Below, one piece after another: positions 1 to 8,431 of a DNA stretch of 64,000 bases. The position numbers were made by a program, and so were the translations under genes. This DNA comes from an uncultured Clostridia bacterium (GTDB lineage: Bacteria; Bacillota; Clostridia; Christensenellales; Borkfalkiaceae). Every line of letters begins with the position of its first letter. The first letter of the stretch is position 1. The notes beneath the pieces were generated by a model, which searched no databases, was not told where the DNA came from, and saw nothing but the letters and a program-made list of their open reading frames with translations. The DNA lies in NCBI GenBank assembly GCA_947174415.1, contig CAMWIW010000005.1, positions 17,718 to 81,717 on the forward strand, given 5' to 3'.

Positions 1-69
1 TTTTATTATAAAGAAGAACCGCAATTTTTGCAAGAAAAACTGCGGTTTGGCGGTTATATTTATATGAAA

Positions 70-1398
70 CTACTTTCGGTAAACCGTCTTACCCCCGTTG
101 TCGCTGTACCATATATTACCAACATAGTCTTTGTATACTTCTTGATTGCTACCTTCACCTACCAAATAAGGATATTGTGTTAATTCTAATTTCATTCCGC
201 CGTCATTAATTACTATTTTTTTGTTTTCTGTCGGCGGGATATACGACCAATGCACCAACTTTGCAAAACACAATATTATTGCACCTATAAAAACGGCTAA
301 ACATATTATTGCAAATATAAATGCAGTAAAGAAAATTAACCAAGTCAACAATATAGTTGAAATAGTTATAAAAATGTTAACGTGTTTTTCTTTGAATTTA
401 AGTATAACCTTTACCAACTTTAAAACAAGCGATAAAAGCAACATAAATAATCTTAAAATACCGTAAAACAGCCCTTTCTGTTTTTGCTTTGTATTTAAAT
501 CTTTTATGTAATCGGGATTAATTCTGATCAATGTCAACGCATAGCAAACCATTATGCCCAATGCACCGAACGCCATGCTTAAAGGAATAAACCAAGCGTC
601 GCTGCCTTCATAATAATCTTTTAATATAAAATCAATTTCAAAAGTATAAATAATTACATAAAATACAGCCGATAACGCTAACAATAACAATGTTGTAATA
701 ACGGCTATAACTATTCTTACTTTTTTGCTTATTTCAAAAGGCGAAATCGTTGCAAAATAATATCCGATAGACGGCGTTAAAGCTATCCACATCATACCTA
801 TCGTAACAGCATACGCTCTTGCGGATATATCTTCGCAGATGCCTAACCCGCTTATAACAGACTGCAAGGACTGAACCGCAACAAACAATATCCCAAAACA
901 CAACAGTAGCACATAAGAAATTATAAGTACTATCATTGTTGCTTTTTTAATTTTTAGTGTTTGTGAGGAAGGATTTGCCGGTACAGGCGACGCTTCATAA
1001 TAAATGTTATTGCCGCTGCCGTTAGACAAATTTTGTTGTTCTTGAAGCGCATAAATATGATTTAAATTATTAAACTTATGATTGTAATAACTACTATTAC
1101 TTGCATAAAAATCTGAAATAACCGTTTTACAATTTTTTTCGTTTTCTTCATAGCGCAGAAGTAATTCGTGCCCGATTTTTTCAAAACTAAAAATATAATC
1201 TGATATTTCGTCGTTTGCTTCCCCCACTTTTTGCCCTCTGAGTACGCAATAAGTTATTCCTTTGTAAGGCTTATACCATAATTTTTCAAAATTATACTCT
1301 ATCCCGTTTTCGTCTGTAAGTATAAACAGTTCCTTAGTATTTTTATCTAAAACAATACTGAGTAAGCTGCGCCCTTGTTTATCTCTGAAAATTTTCAT
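70..1398 (-). CDS. hypothetical multi-spanning membrane protein
   Basis: I do not recognise this 442-residue protein. The first ~130 residues are polar and probably cytosolic. Hydrophobic stretches follow at about 152-178, 192-215, 225-252, 268-290, 308-332 and 340-382, so roughly six membrane spans are likely. The C-terminal ~50 residues are polar and end in a short beta-type stretch (NIWYSDNGGKTVYRK). The start is an ATG preceded by AGAGGATAAGG, a usable Shine-Dalgarno. It is divergent from a small XRE regulator, and the intergenic space holds an inverted repeat, so regulation by that neighbour is plausible. Function unknown; the reading frame itself is convincing by length and clean membrane pattern. 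Confidence 0.75.
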   Translation of the reverse strand: MKIFRDKQGRSLLSIVLDKNTKELFILTDENGIEYNFEKLWYKPYKGITYCVLRGQKVGEANDEISDYIFSFEKIGHELLLRYEENEKNCKTVISDFYASNSSYYNHKFNNLNHIYALQEQQNLSNGSGNNIYYEASPVPANPSSQTLKIKKATMIVLIISYVLLLCFGILFVAVQSLQSVISGLGICEDISARAYAVTIGMMWIALTPSIGYYFATISPFEISKKVRIVIAVITTLLLLALSAVFYVIIYTFEIDFILKDYYEGSDAWFIPLSMAFGALGIMVCYALTLIRINPDYIKDLNTKQKQKGLFYGILRLFMLLLSLVLKLVKVILKFKEKHVNIFITISTILLTWLIFFTAFIFAIICLAVFIGAIILCFAKLVHWSYIPPTENKKIVINDGGMKLELTQYPYLVGEGSNQEVYKDYVGNIWYSDNGGKTVYRK

Positions 1399-1419
1399 CC
1401 TTATCCTCTATTTTTATTT

Positions 1420-1438
1420 TGACATTTACTGAATGTCA
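1420..1438. promoter_or_regulatory. inverted repeat, possible XRE operator
   Basis: TGACATT and AATGTCA form a perfect 7-bp inverted repeat around a 5-base centre. A third half-site AATGTCA lies at 1483-1489. The sites flank a TATAAT at 1459-1464 that could serve the plus-strand regulator, as expected for autoregulation and control of the divergent membrane gene. Assignment to the neighbouring regulator is inference. Confidence 0.45.
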
Positions 1439-1491
1439 TTTTGTTTAGTTTAACATAATATAATTTGTTTTGTCAAGCACAGAATGTCAAA

Positions 1492-1749
1492 ATGCGGGTT
1501 AGTATGTTTAAAAATAAAGCCAAAAACGGAAAAAATAATATATGTGGGCAAAAAGTTTACGATTTAAGGAAAAGCTATACCCCGAAAATGTCCCAAAGAA
1601 TACTTGCCGAGAAGCTTCAATTATACGGTATAGACATTGATAAAAATGCGGTTCAAAGAATAGAAAGCGGGCAGCGGTTTGTTACTGATATAGAGTTGTC
1701 TGCGCTTTGCAAAATTTTCAATGTTTCATATAACGACCTATTAGATTAA
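1492..1749 (+). CDS. XRE-family HTH transcriptional regulator
   Basis: A small DNA-binding protein of the Cro/CI (XRE) type. The helix-turn-helix spans about residues 20-75 of this model and includes the pattern MSQRILAEKLQLYGIDIDKN, followed by a conserved recognition-type segment (AVQRIESGQR) and the closing helix ELSALCKIFNVSYNDLLD. There is no effector domain. The frame is open further up to a TTG at 1465, but that codon directly abuts a TATAAT; ATG at 1492 is chosen, and ATG at 1504 is equally possible because neither has a clear ribosome site. Divergent from the membrane gene at 70-1398, which it may control. Confidence 0.75.
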   Translation: MRVSMFKNKAKNGKNNICGQKVYDLRKSYTPKMSQRILAEKLQLYGIDIDKNAVQRIESGQRFVTDIELSALCKIFNVSYNDLLD

Positions 1750-1790
1750 AATCCCCCCGCCGAAAAACTTGTTTTCGGCGGGGGGATTTT
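1749..1790. terminator. bidirectional intrinsic terminator
   Basis: Left arm 1749-1766, loop ACTTG, right arm 1772-1789: an 18-bp G+C-rich stem with A-run and T-run flanks. It sits between the convergent XRE gene and lepA and can end both transcripts. Confidence 0.9.
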
Positions 1791-1804
1791 TAAACTGTTT
1801 TTTG

Positions 1805-3610
1805 TCAGTCTTTATTAGTTTTAAGAATTTGCATGAACACTTCGGACGGCACTTCGACGTTACCGATCTGGCGCATACGCTTTTTGCCCTCTTTCTGTTT
1901 TTCCAACAGCTTTTTCTTTCGGGTAATATCGCCGCCGTAACACTTCGCGAGAACGTCCTTTCTTACTGCTTTAACCGTTTCCCTTGCGATAATTTTTCCG
2001 CCTATTGCGGCTTGAACGGGCACTTCGAATAACTGACGGGGAATAGCCTCTTTCAGATTTTCACAAAGCGTTCTGCCGCGCGAATAGGCGCTGTCCTCGT
2101 GCACTATCATAGAGAGCGCGTCGCACACTTCGCCGTTCAACATAATATCGAGCTTGACGAGCTTGCTTCTTTCGTACCCGATAAGCTCGTAATCGAAGCT
2201 TGCATAGCCGCGCGTTCTCGACTTGATAGCGTCGAAGAAATCGAAGATAATTTCGTTAAGCGGCAAATGATATTCAAGGCGCACGCGACTCTTATCGAGA
2301 TAGGTCATCTGCAAAAAAGTACCCCTCTTCTCTCGGCACAAATCCATTATCTGCCCCAAATAATCGGGCGGAGAATAAATGTCCGCCTTGACGATGGGCT
2401 CTTCCATATGCTCTATTTCGGATAGCGGCGGCAGGTGCGAGGGATTATCAACGAAGATTTCTTCGCCGTCGGTCTTTAATACCTTATAACTTACCGACGG
2501 GGCGGTCGTAATAATCTCCAAACCGAATTCGCGTTCTATGCGCTCCTGAATTATCTCCATATGCAGAAGTCCCAAAAAGCCGCATCTGAAACCGAAGCCA
2601 AGCGCGACCGAGCTGTCGGGTTCAAAGATTAACGAAGCGTCGTTAAGCTGCAATTTTAATATTGCGTCCTTCAAATCATTGAACTTGCTGCCGTCCAAGG
2701 GATAAATGCCGCAAAAGACCACGCTTTGCACCTTTTTGTAGCCGGGCAAAGGCTCTTTCGCGGGGGCGTCCGCATTAATTAAAGTATCGCCCACGGCGAC
2801 GTCCTGAATGGATTTTATCGAAGCGGCAACGTAGCCTACTTCACCCGCAAAAAGCCCGTTCTTGGGGGATAGTCCGGGGGCAAACACACCCGTCTCTACG
2901 ACTTCGTAAATTTTATCCGAGCGGAAAGTTTTAATTTTATCGCCCGCTTTAACAGAGCCGTCCTTGACGCGGACGAACAGAATTACGCCTTTATAGTTGT
3001 CATAATAGCTGTCGAAAATAAGCGCCTTCAACGGTGCGCCGTCGTCGCAATCGGGTGCGGGAAAAGTCTTGACTATTGCCTCTAAAACGTCGTCGATATT
3101 CAGCCCCTCTTTGGCTGAAATCAAGGGCGCGTCAGACGCGTCAAGCCCTATAACTTCCTCAATCTCTTTTTTTACCTCATCGGGCTGAGCCGACGGAAGG
3201 TCGATTTTGTTTATGACAGGCAGAATTTCAAGGTCGTTTTCAAGCGCAAGATAAACGTTGGCAAGCGTCTGAGCCTCAACGCCCTGCGACGCGTCAACGA
3301 TTAAAATCGCCCCCTCGCACGCAGCAAGAGAACGCGAAACCTCATAAGTGAAGTCAACGTGTCCCGGAGTGTCAATTAAATTAAATTCGTACTCGACGCC
3401 GTCTTTTGCCTTATAAAACATTCTTACGGGCGTAAGCTTAATGGTTATTCCGCGCTCGCGTTCAATATCCATTGAGTCGAGAAGCTGCTCCTCCATATCC
3501 CTTTCGGAAACCTGACCCGTGCGCTCCATAAGCCTGTCCGCCAACGTGGACTTGCCGTGGTCGATGTGCGCTATTATACAAAAGTTGCGTATATTCTGCT
3601 TTTTGCCCAT
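1805..3610 (-). CDS. lepA: elongation factor 4 (LepA), ribosomal back-translocase GTPase
   Basis: LepA is a translational GTPase that binds the ribosome and remodels stalled elongation complexes. The 601-residue length is normal. G1 is AHIDHGKST at about residue 14-22, the switch region holds RERGITI, G3 is DTPGH and G4 NKIDLP; the LepA-specific C-terminal domain ends in [16 protein letters not shown]. The first methionine fits the family N-terminus ([15 protein letters not shown]), but there is no Shine-Dalgarno. Instead a promoter places the transcription start at or next to the ATG, predicting a leaderless mRNA. It is monocistronic between the terminator at 1749-1790 and the small gene at 3674. 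Confidence 0.98.
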   Translation of the reverse strand: MGKKQNIRNFCIIAHIDHGKSTLADRLMERTGQVSERDMEEQLLDSMDIERERGITIKLTPVRMFYKAKDGVEYEFNLIDTPGHVDFTYEVSRSLAACEGAILIVDASQGVEAQTLANVYLALENDLEILPVINKIDLPSAQPDEVKKEIEEVIGLDASDAPLISAKEGLNIDDVLEAIVKTFPAPDCDDGAPLKALIFDSYYDNYKGVILFVRVKDGSVKAGDKIKTFRSDKIYEVVETGVFAPGLSPKNGLFAGEVGYVAASIKSIQDVAVGDTLINADAPAKEPLPGYKKVQSVVFCGIYPLDGSKFNDLKDAILKLQLNDASLIFEPDSSVALGFGFRCGFLGLLHMEIIQERIEREFGLEIITTAPSVSYKVLKTDGEEIFVDNPSHLPPLSEIEHMEEPIVKADIYSPPDYLGQIMDLCREKRGTFLQMTYLDKSRVRLEYHLPLNEIIFDFFDAIKSRTRGYASFDYELIGYERSKLVKLDIMLNGEVCDALSMIVHEDSAYSRGRTLCENLKEAIPRQLFEVPVQAAIGGKIIARETVKAVRKDVLAKCYGGDITRKKKLLEKQKEGKKRMRQIGNVEVPSEVFMQILKTNKD

Positions 3611-3616
3611 AGATTA

Positions 3617-3645
3617 ATTATATTAAATTTCACCGCAATAATCAA
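3617..3645 (-). promoter_or_regulatory. lepA promoter, leaderless arrangement
   Basis: On the minus strand TTGATT (3640-3645), a 17-bp spacer and TATAAT (3617-3622) are followed by six bases (TAATCT) and the lepA ATG. Transcription should begin on or beside the start codon, leaving no room for a ribosome-binding site. Confidence 0.75.
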
Positions 3646-3673
3646 GAAAAAACGGATAAAATATTCAAGGCTG

Positions 3674-3934
3674 TCAACCCATAATCGTTTCGACGGCAAG
3701 CATCAAGCCAAGCTTGAACCCCTCTTTATATATTTGCAATATCCTATCCGCTTCCTGCTTGCCTTGATAATTGTATAATTCGTTATACTGCTCTTTCTGT
3801 TTATCGTCCAGACTTTCAAAGAACTCATCACTTACAGCAGAAGATTGTTCCGCAATTTTTTTCCACTCTTTTGTTACGGGTAAATTCAGACTGTCTGTTT
3901 CACCGAAAAAAATCTTTTCTATTGCTGATTTCAT
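3674..3934 (-). CDS. DUF6809-like small protein
   Basis: An 86-residue, mostly helical soluble protein. Its pattern (N-terminal IEKIFFGE, central acidic helix ending in LDDKQKEQYNELYNY, C-terminal FKLGLMLAVETI) matches what I recall of the DUF6809 family of Firmicutes, whose function is unknown. The ATG is preceded by GGGAGGT at good spacing, and a promoter TTGACT-17-TACAAT lies just upstream. It is divergent from an XRE regulator at 4018. Family assignment is from memory of the pattern, so moderate. Confidence 0.7.
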   Translation of the reverse strand: MKSAIEKIFFGETDSLNLPVTKEWKKIAEQSSAVSDEFFESLDDKQKEQYNELYNYQGKQEADRILQIYKEGFKLGLMLAVETIMG

Positions 3935-3959
3935 TGTTTACCTCCCTGTAAAATTATTG

Positions 3960-3990
3960 TATTATAAACAAGTTAATAAGTCAAGCAAAG
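3960..3990 (-). promoter_or_regulatory. promoter of DUF6809-like gene
   Basis: Minus-strand TTGACT, 17-bp spacer and TACAAT lie about 20-45 bases before the ATG at 3934, leaving room for the GGGAGGT ribosome site. The opposite strand carries the divergent XRE promoter. Confidence 0.6.
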
Positions 3991-4017
3991 TTATAAACTT
4001 TTTTATATACTAAACAT

Positions 4018-4236
4018 ATGAATATCGGAGAAGCTCTAAAATACCAGCGCGAGGTCTACGGCATATCCCAAAACGCCTTATCCAAAGCAACGGGAATTTC
4101 ACAACCGAAAATAAGTTATTATGAAAGCAATAAACATCTACCACTCATAGATGACTGCATTACGCTTGCTAATTTTTACGGAATTTCTCTTGACGAACTT
4201 ATCGGGCGGGATTTTGTAAACGAACATAGACAGTAA
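4018..4236 (+). CDS. XRE-family HTH regulator (small, single domain)
   Basis: A 72-residue Cro/CI-type DNA-binding protein consisting only of the five-helix domain: IGEALKYQREVYGISQNALSKATGISQPKISYYE covers helices 1-3 with the recognition helix at ISQPKISYYE, and LITLANFYGISLDELIGRD-like residues close the domain. No sensor or oligomerisation domain is visible. The ATG has no Shine-Dalgarno, but TATACT at 4006-4011 lies six bases before it, so the message may be leaderless; a good -35 is not visible. Divergent from the DUF6809-like gene, which is its likely target or partner (inference). Confidence 0.85.
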   Translation: MNIGEALKYQREVYGISQNALSKATGISQPKISYYESNKHLPLIDDCITLANFYGISLDELIGRDFVNEHRQ

Positions 4237-4240
4237 TTTA

Positions 4241-4273
4241 AAACGCCCCGACGGCTGCGCCGTCGGGGCGTTT
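4241..4273. terminator. bidirectional intrinsic terminator
   Basis: AAACGCCCCGACGGC (4241-4255), loop TGC, and its full complement at 4259-4273 form a 15-bp stem with T-rich and A-rich flanks between the convergent XRE and MreB-like genes. Confidence 0.9.
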
Positions 4274-4287
4274 ATTTTGACTTGTTA

Positions 4288-5304
4288 TTACACTACAACG
4301 GCAAGCCTGTCCAAAAGGTAATCGTTTGAAAGTATCGTTCCTCCGCCTATAACCGAAGCAAGCTGCGGCTCTTCCGGAGTTTTAACGGCAATGTTAAGTT
4401 TTTCTTCGATATACTCGGCAAGTCCGTCCATTTTCAACGCCCCGCCCGAAAGATATATTCCGCCGTGCATTACTCCGGAAGCAACCTCTGCGGGCAGCTT
4501 TGACAAAACAAGCGCGACGTATTCCAGAATTTTATCGATATAAGTTGTAATTACGCCGTAAATCTGTTCGGAATTGACTGCAATAGACGCGGGCGCACCC
4601 GAAGTTATTTCTCTGCCCTCGATTACGTTCATTTTGTTATCGTCCTGCAACAGACTGCCTACGGAAATTTTTAACCGCTCGGCGGTAAGCGCGCCTATTT
4701 TAAGATTGTAATTTTCAGCAAGCTCGTCTATAAGATGCACGTCGATATTAGCGCCGCCGAGATTGACGGTCAATCCGTAAATTATTCCGTCCTGCGACAG
4801 CGCGGCAATATTAGTAATCGAATGACCTATATCAAGAACGAACATCGGCGTGCTTTCACTGATGGAAACATTGTGTCCAAGCACGGCGGCAAACGGCGTA
4901 AGCGTGAAATAAACCGCCGCAAGCCCGCAATCCTCGGCAATACGCATATATTTTTTCTTCAATTCCTCTTTCGCGCCGCAAGGAAGAATAAAGACAGCCT
5001 CTATTTTTTTAGCTTTTTTGCGGGTAATTTCTATCTTTTCAAGAAAGTATTCCAAAAGCAGCGACGCAAGATTTTCGTTAACTATATCCCCTTCGAAAAC
5101 GGGGTTAACTATATGCGTATTCACTGCCGCCCTGCCCGACAAAGCGCGCGCCTTGTCGCCGCACGCTTTGACGGTAATTACCTTTTCACCGCTTTCGAAC
5201 CCTTCTTCAACGGCAATACAGGTGGCTTCTTTAAGAACCACCCCGCATCCCGTCATATAAATTTTCGTAAAGCCCGAACCCATATCAATGGATATTCTTT
5301 TCAT
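4288..5304 (-). CDS. MreB/Mbl-like bacterial actin homologue
   Basis: A 338-residue member of the actin/HSP70 ATPase superfamily closest to MreB. Visible are phosphate-1 DMGSGFTKIY at 7-16, the phosphate-2 region LDIGHSITNIAAL at about 160-172, and the adenosine motif LSGGALKMDGLAEYIEE near 292-308. MreB organises wall synthesis under the membrane in rods. The usual mreC/mreD neighbours are absent here, and the first motif differs from the common DLGTANT, so this may be a specialised paralogue. Its ATG overlaps the maf stop codon (TAATG), indicating translational coupling behind maf. Confidence 0.8.
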   Translation of the reverse strand: MKRISIDMGSGFTKIYMTGCGVVLKEATCIAVEEGFESGEKVITVKACGDKARALSGRAAVNTHIVNPVFEGDIVNENLASLLLEYFLEKIEITRKKAKKIEAVFILPCGAKEELKKKYMRIAEDCGLAAVYFTLTPFAAVLGHNVSISESTPMFVLDIGHSITNIAALSQDGIIYGLTVNLGGANIDVHLIDELAENYNLKIGALTAERLKISVGSLLQDDNKMNVIEGREITSGAPASIAVNSEQIYGVITTYIDKILEYVALVLSKLPAEVASGVMHGGIYLSGGALKMDGLAEYIEEKLNIAVKTPEEPQLASVIGGGTILSNDYLLDRLAVVV

Positions 5305-5858
5305 TAGTCTACGCGTACTCCGTCAAGTAATTTTTTCGTTAAGTTTACCGGCAAGCCCACTACGTTTGTGTAGCTGCCGAAATATTCCTGCACTATCCCG
5401 CCGTCCTGAATACCGTAACTTCCCGCTTTGTCCAAGGGTGAGCCGCCGTCAACGTACTGCCGGATAAATTCGTCTGATAAAACGTTGAATTTAACCTCCG
5501 TCTTATCGTAGTCGATTAATTTCTTAAAGGCGTTCCGAACACATACGCCCGTTATCACGAAATGGGTCTTGCCCGAAAGCATTTTGAGTGTTTTAAACGC
5601 CTCTTCCCTGTCCTTCGGCTTGCCCAACACGGTTTTATCGAATACTACCACGGTATCGCAACCTATTACCGTTTTGTAAGGGTTTTGAGCAAAAACCTCG
5701 TCGCATTTGCGTTCAGCAAGGGCGCAAGCCATTTGCTCGGGGAATAACGAGATATTTACTTTTTCGTCGGCTTCAGCCGGAACAACTTCGAACTTTTGCA
5801 AAATCTGTGATAAAAGTTCTTTTCTCCTCGGTGAAGCGCTTGCAAGAATATAATCCAT
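5304..5858 (-). CDS. maf: Maf family nucleotide pyrophosphatase
   Basis: Maf proteins hydrolyse non-canonical or pyrimidine nucleoside triphosphates to monophosphates, acting in the cytosol; Bacillus Maf is associated with septum control. The hallmark N-terminus ILASASPRRKELL (4-16) is present, as are ADEKV, IGCDTVV with the catalytic Asp near residue 69, and the C-terminal GSYGIQD and GLPV segments. Length 184 is typical. Coupled by a one-base stop/start overlap to the downstream MreB-like gene; maf next to mreB is a common arrangement. The region upstream of the ATG has only a weak AGAG ribosome site. Confidence 0.95.
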   Translation of the reverse strand: MDYILASASPRRKELLSQILQKFEVVPAEADEKVNISLFPEQMACALAERKCDEVFAQNPYKTVIGCDTVVVFDKTVLGKPKDREEAFKTLKMLSGKTHFVITGVCVRNAFKKLIDYDKTEVKFNVLSDEFIRQYVDGGSPLDKAGSYGIQDGGIVQEYFGSYTNVVGLPVNLTKKLLDGVRVD

Positions 5859-5910
5859 AGAAAACTCTGTTATTTAAAGCATATGTGGGGGTGTATCGAG
5901 ATTTAAACGA

Positions 5911-5948
5911 TAAGCGCGCCCTCAATTATTTTATTGAGGGCGCGCTTA
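5911..5948. terminator. hairpin terminator after ppx
   Basis: A perfect 16-bp stem (5911-5926 with 5933-5948, loop TATTTT). It lies after the Ppx/GppA gene and before maf on the minus strand; the T-run after the stem is poor (TCGTTTA), so efficiency is uncertain. Confidence 0.65.
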
Positions 5949-5953
5949 TTTAA

Positions 5954-7468
5954 TTACAGTATTTCCAAATTCTTATGGAATGACTTTCTGAACTCGTTAG
6001 CAGCCGCCATTGCGTTCTTTATTTCAAGCGTAGCGTCGCCCTCGACTTCCGTCTTCATAATAACCGAGTCGCCCAAAATATCGCAGTTTATACTTTTAAT
6101 AGTGCCCGAATCCGCTCTGTCAAGGCTTTCTGCTATGCGGAGCATAACGCCGAGCTTCTTAACGACTTCCAAATCGTCGTCGGAAATTATATCGCGGTAT
6201 CTTGCCCAATCGTAGGGATTTATATCCTCTTTCTTGTGGCAACAAGCCGTGAACGCCGCAAGCACTATATCCCTGTGCGTTACGCCGTAAAGCGTAGCGT
6301 TTAAAATCATATACCAACTGTGGCGTTGGTGGTTGTAATATTTAATACGCATACCGCAGTCGTGCAGCATAGCCGCAACCTTCAAAATTTTGAGGTACTG
6401 ACGGGGGAACTTATGCAGGACGCGAAGCTGCTTGAAAAGCTGTATACTTAAATTAACGACGTGTTCAACGTGCTTTTCCTCGCAGTCGTAGTATTTTACG
6501 AGCGTGGTAAGTGAATAGTTCAAAACGTCTGCAATGGGCTTTTCAACAGTCATAGGAAGGGCTTGGTTAAACATAATTCCTTCCCTAAGCCCCGCACCCG
6601 AGAAGGTGAAGTTGTCCACTCCAATATACTTCACGAACGAATTGATAACGGCAAGAGCCGCGGGAAGAATGTCAGCCCTCTCGGCGGAAAGACCCTTTAT
6701 TTTCTTCTTCTTGTCCAAATCAAGGACCTTTATCATATCGTAAACGGGCGTAAAGTCCTCAACCTGCATCTTGTAGTTATGCACTGTATCAAGCGGATAC
6801 TTATGCACCATTTTGGTTATTTTGAAAAGGTTTCTGAAAGAGCCGCCCACGCCTATCATCTGAACGTCGGGGTCAAGCTCTTTAAGCCATTCAACCTGCT
6901 TTAACTGTTCGGTAAAAAACTCTTCGATTTTTGCCGCCTGCTCTTCGGGTTTCAGTCCGTCGCCCGAAAAAAGCCCCGTAAGAGTTACCGCACCGAAAGG
7001 CAACGTCGCGTAGTTTAACATATTCCTGCGGTTATAATATACGATTTTCGTTGAACCGCCGCCTATTTCAAGCACTATACCCTTCGGAATATCCATCGTG
7101 TTAATAACGCCGCGGTAGACCAAAACCGCCTCTTCCTCGGCGGAAAGAACGCGGATTTTTATCCCGCAGGTAGCCTGGATTTCGTCAAGAAAGCTGCGCT
7201 GATTTTTAGCGCGGCGAACAGCCTCGGTTGCCACTGCAATAATACGTGTAACACCGCTCGAATCGCAGAGCTTTTTAAACATTTTTAAGGTTTTAATGGT
7301 TTCGGCAACGCGGGCGGGCTTTAAGAAGCCGTCCCTTTCCATATCCTGACCAAGGCGAACGCTTTCTTTCAGTTCGTCGACTACCATAAAATAACCTTCC
7401 GCAAAGAGGTTGACTATAACGAGTCTTGCAGAATTCGAGCCTAAATCAATGATGCCTATTTTTTCCAT
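5954..7468 (-). CDS. ppx: Ppx/GppA-type phosphatase with C-terminal HD domain
   Basis: A 504-residue exopolyphosphatase / guanosine-pentaphosphate phosphatase family protein that would shorten polyphosphate or convert pppGpp to ppGpp. The ASKHA nucleotide-binding fold is marked by IDLGSNSARLVIV at 6-18 and LEIGGGSTKIVYY near 142-154. The C-terminal ~190 residues carry an HD-type segment (AAMLHDCGMRIKYYNHQRHS), as in long Ppx enzymes. Start ATG follows GAGGTG. It has its own promoter with an extended -10 and stands alone between two hairpins. Which of the two substrates dominates cannot be told from sequence. Confidence 0.92.
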   Translation of the reverse strand: MEKIGIIDLGSNSARLVIVNLFAEGYFMVVDELKESVRLGQDMERDGFLKPARVAETIKTLKMFKKLCDSSGVTRIIAVATEAVRRAKNQRSFLDEIQATCGIKIRVLSAEEEAVLVYRGVINTMDIPKGIVLEIGGGSTKIVYYNRRNMLNYATLPFGAVTLTGLFSGDGLKPEEQAAKIEEFFTEQLKQVEWLKELDPDVQMIGVGGSFRNLFKITKMVHKYPLDTVHNYKMQVEDFTPVYDMIKVLDLDKKKKIKGLSAERADILPAALAVINSFVKYIGVDNFTFSGAGLREGIMFNQALPMTVEKPIADVLNYSLTTLVKYYDCEEKHVEHVVNLSIQLFKQLRVLHKFPRQYLKILKVAAMLHDCGMRIKYYNHQRHSWYMILNATLYGVTHRDIVLAAFTACCHKKEDINPYDWARYRDIISDDDLEVVKKLGVMLRIAESLDRADSGTIKSINCDILGDSVIMKTEVEGDATLEIKNAMAAANEFRKSFHKNLEIL

Positions 7469-7527
7469 AAAAACACCTCGGGAGGTAAATTTTCGCCTTG
7501 TCCGAAATAAAATTATTTCGCCTAGAG

Positions 7528-7556
7528 ATTATACCATATTATTTGAAGTTTGTACA
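7528..7556 (-). promoter_or_regulatory. ppx promoter with extended -10
   Basis: On the minus strand TGTACA (7551-7556), 17-bp spacer and TGgTATAAT (hexamer at 7528-7533). The TG doublet compensates for the weak -35. Confidence 0.65.
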
Positions 7557-7572
7557 TATTTAGTAAAAATTT

Positions 7573-7589
7573 TTGTGCATTATGCACAA
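7573..7589. promoter_or_regulatory. 17-bp palindrome upstream of ppx promoter
   Basis: TTGTGCAT and ATGCACAA are perfect inverted repeats around one T. The element lies between the folBK stop and the ppx promoter, centred about 25 bp upstream of the ppx -35. It could be an activator or repressor site; it lacks a T-run and is short for a terminator. Confidence 0.4.
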
Positions 7590-7618
7590 TATTTTTGGCT
7601 TATGTCTGCTGAAAAAAT

Positions 7619-8431
7619 CTAAATTTGTAATTCTTTGACTTTTTTATGCAGTACAGGGCAAACGAAGTCGGGAGCGATTTCGTTAAGCGGTGCAAGCACG
7701 AACGAGCGTTTAAAGTACTCTCTATGCGGAATTTGCAAATCGTCCTCTTCAATGATTTTGTGCCCGAAAAAGATAATATCTATATCGAGCGTTCTATCCC
7801 CCCAACGAAGAGTGCGCACACGCCCGCATTCGTTTTCTATACGGTGGATTTCTTCAAGCAGCATATGGGGTGTAAGATAAGTTTCTATTTCGACTGCGCA
7901 ATTTAAAAAGCCGTTTTGCGCAACTCCGCCGTAGGGCTCTGTTTCGATATAGGACGAAACCTTTTTAACCTTTATTCCGCGTGTTTGGGACAGAAGCTCT
8001 TGCGCTTTATCGAGATAACTTTTTCTGTCTCCCATCGAAGAACCGAGGGAAAGAAAAACCCGCTCTTTTTCGGCGGTAACGGTTACTCCAACAGTATCGA
8101 ATTTGCGTTTTATCGGTGCGTTTGGTTTATAAACTGTAAGGCGTACTTTTTTTAAATTAAGCGCGTCTAAAAGTGCGTAGACCCCCGAATATGCCACAGT
8201 TTCAATTAAATTATAAGTCTTTTCCGTTGCCGTTTTCACTAAAATTTCGCAAGCTTTGGAATAGTTTACCGTAGCGTTTAAATCGTCGGATTTAGCAGCG
8301 GTATAAAAGTCCGTATAAAGATCCGCGTCGAAAATAAAGGGTTGTGGGTTTACCTTTTCTTCGGCGTGAACGCCATGACAGGTTTTTACTTCAAGCCCGC
8401 GTATTAATATTATGTCGTTGCCTTCGTTCAT
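7619..8431 (-). CDS. folK: bifunctional FolB-FolK: dihydroneopterin aldolase and HPPK
   Basis: A 270-residue fusion of two consecutive folate steps. Residues 1-~118 are FolB (RGLEVKTCHGVHAEEK at the N-terminus, catalytic Glu and Lys regions NLIETVAYSG and VYKPNAPIKRKFD), cleaving dihydroneopterin to the 6-hydroxymethyl pterin. Residues ~124-270 are FolK (LSLGSSMGDRKSYL, QNGFLNCAVEIET, RWGDRTLDIDIIFFG), which pyrophosphorylates that product. Its ATG overlaps the folP stop (TGATG). It is the last gene of the operon folC-folE-folP-folBK. Fused FolBK is known in several lineages; here the join is short, without a linker. Confidence 0.95.
   Translation of the reverse strand: MNEGNDIILIRGLEVKTCHGVHAEEKVNPQPFIFDADLYTDFYTAAKSDDLNATVNYSKACEILVKTATEKTYNLIETVAYSGVYALLDALNLKKVRLTVYKPNAPIKRKFDTVGVTVTAEKERVFLSLGSSMGDRKSYLDKAQELLSQTRGIKVKKVSSYIETEPYGGVAQNGFLNCAVEIETYLTPHMLLEEIHRIENECGRVRTLRWGDRTLDIDIIFFGHKIIEEDDLQIPHREYFKRSFVLAPLNEIAPDFVCPVLHKKVKELQI

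Noticed and set aside
4735..5307. 190-codon frame opposite the MreB-like gene
   Set aside because: No ribosome site and basic, unstructured composition; the opposite strand has actin-fold motifs.
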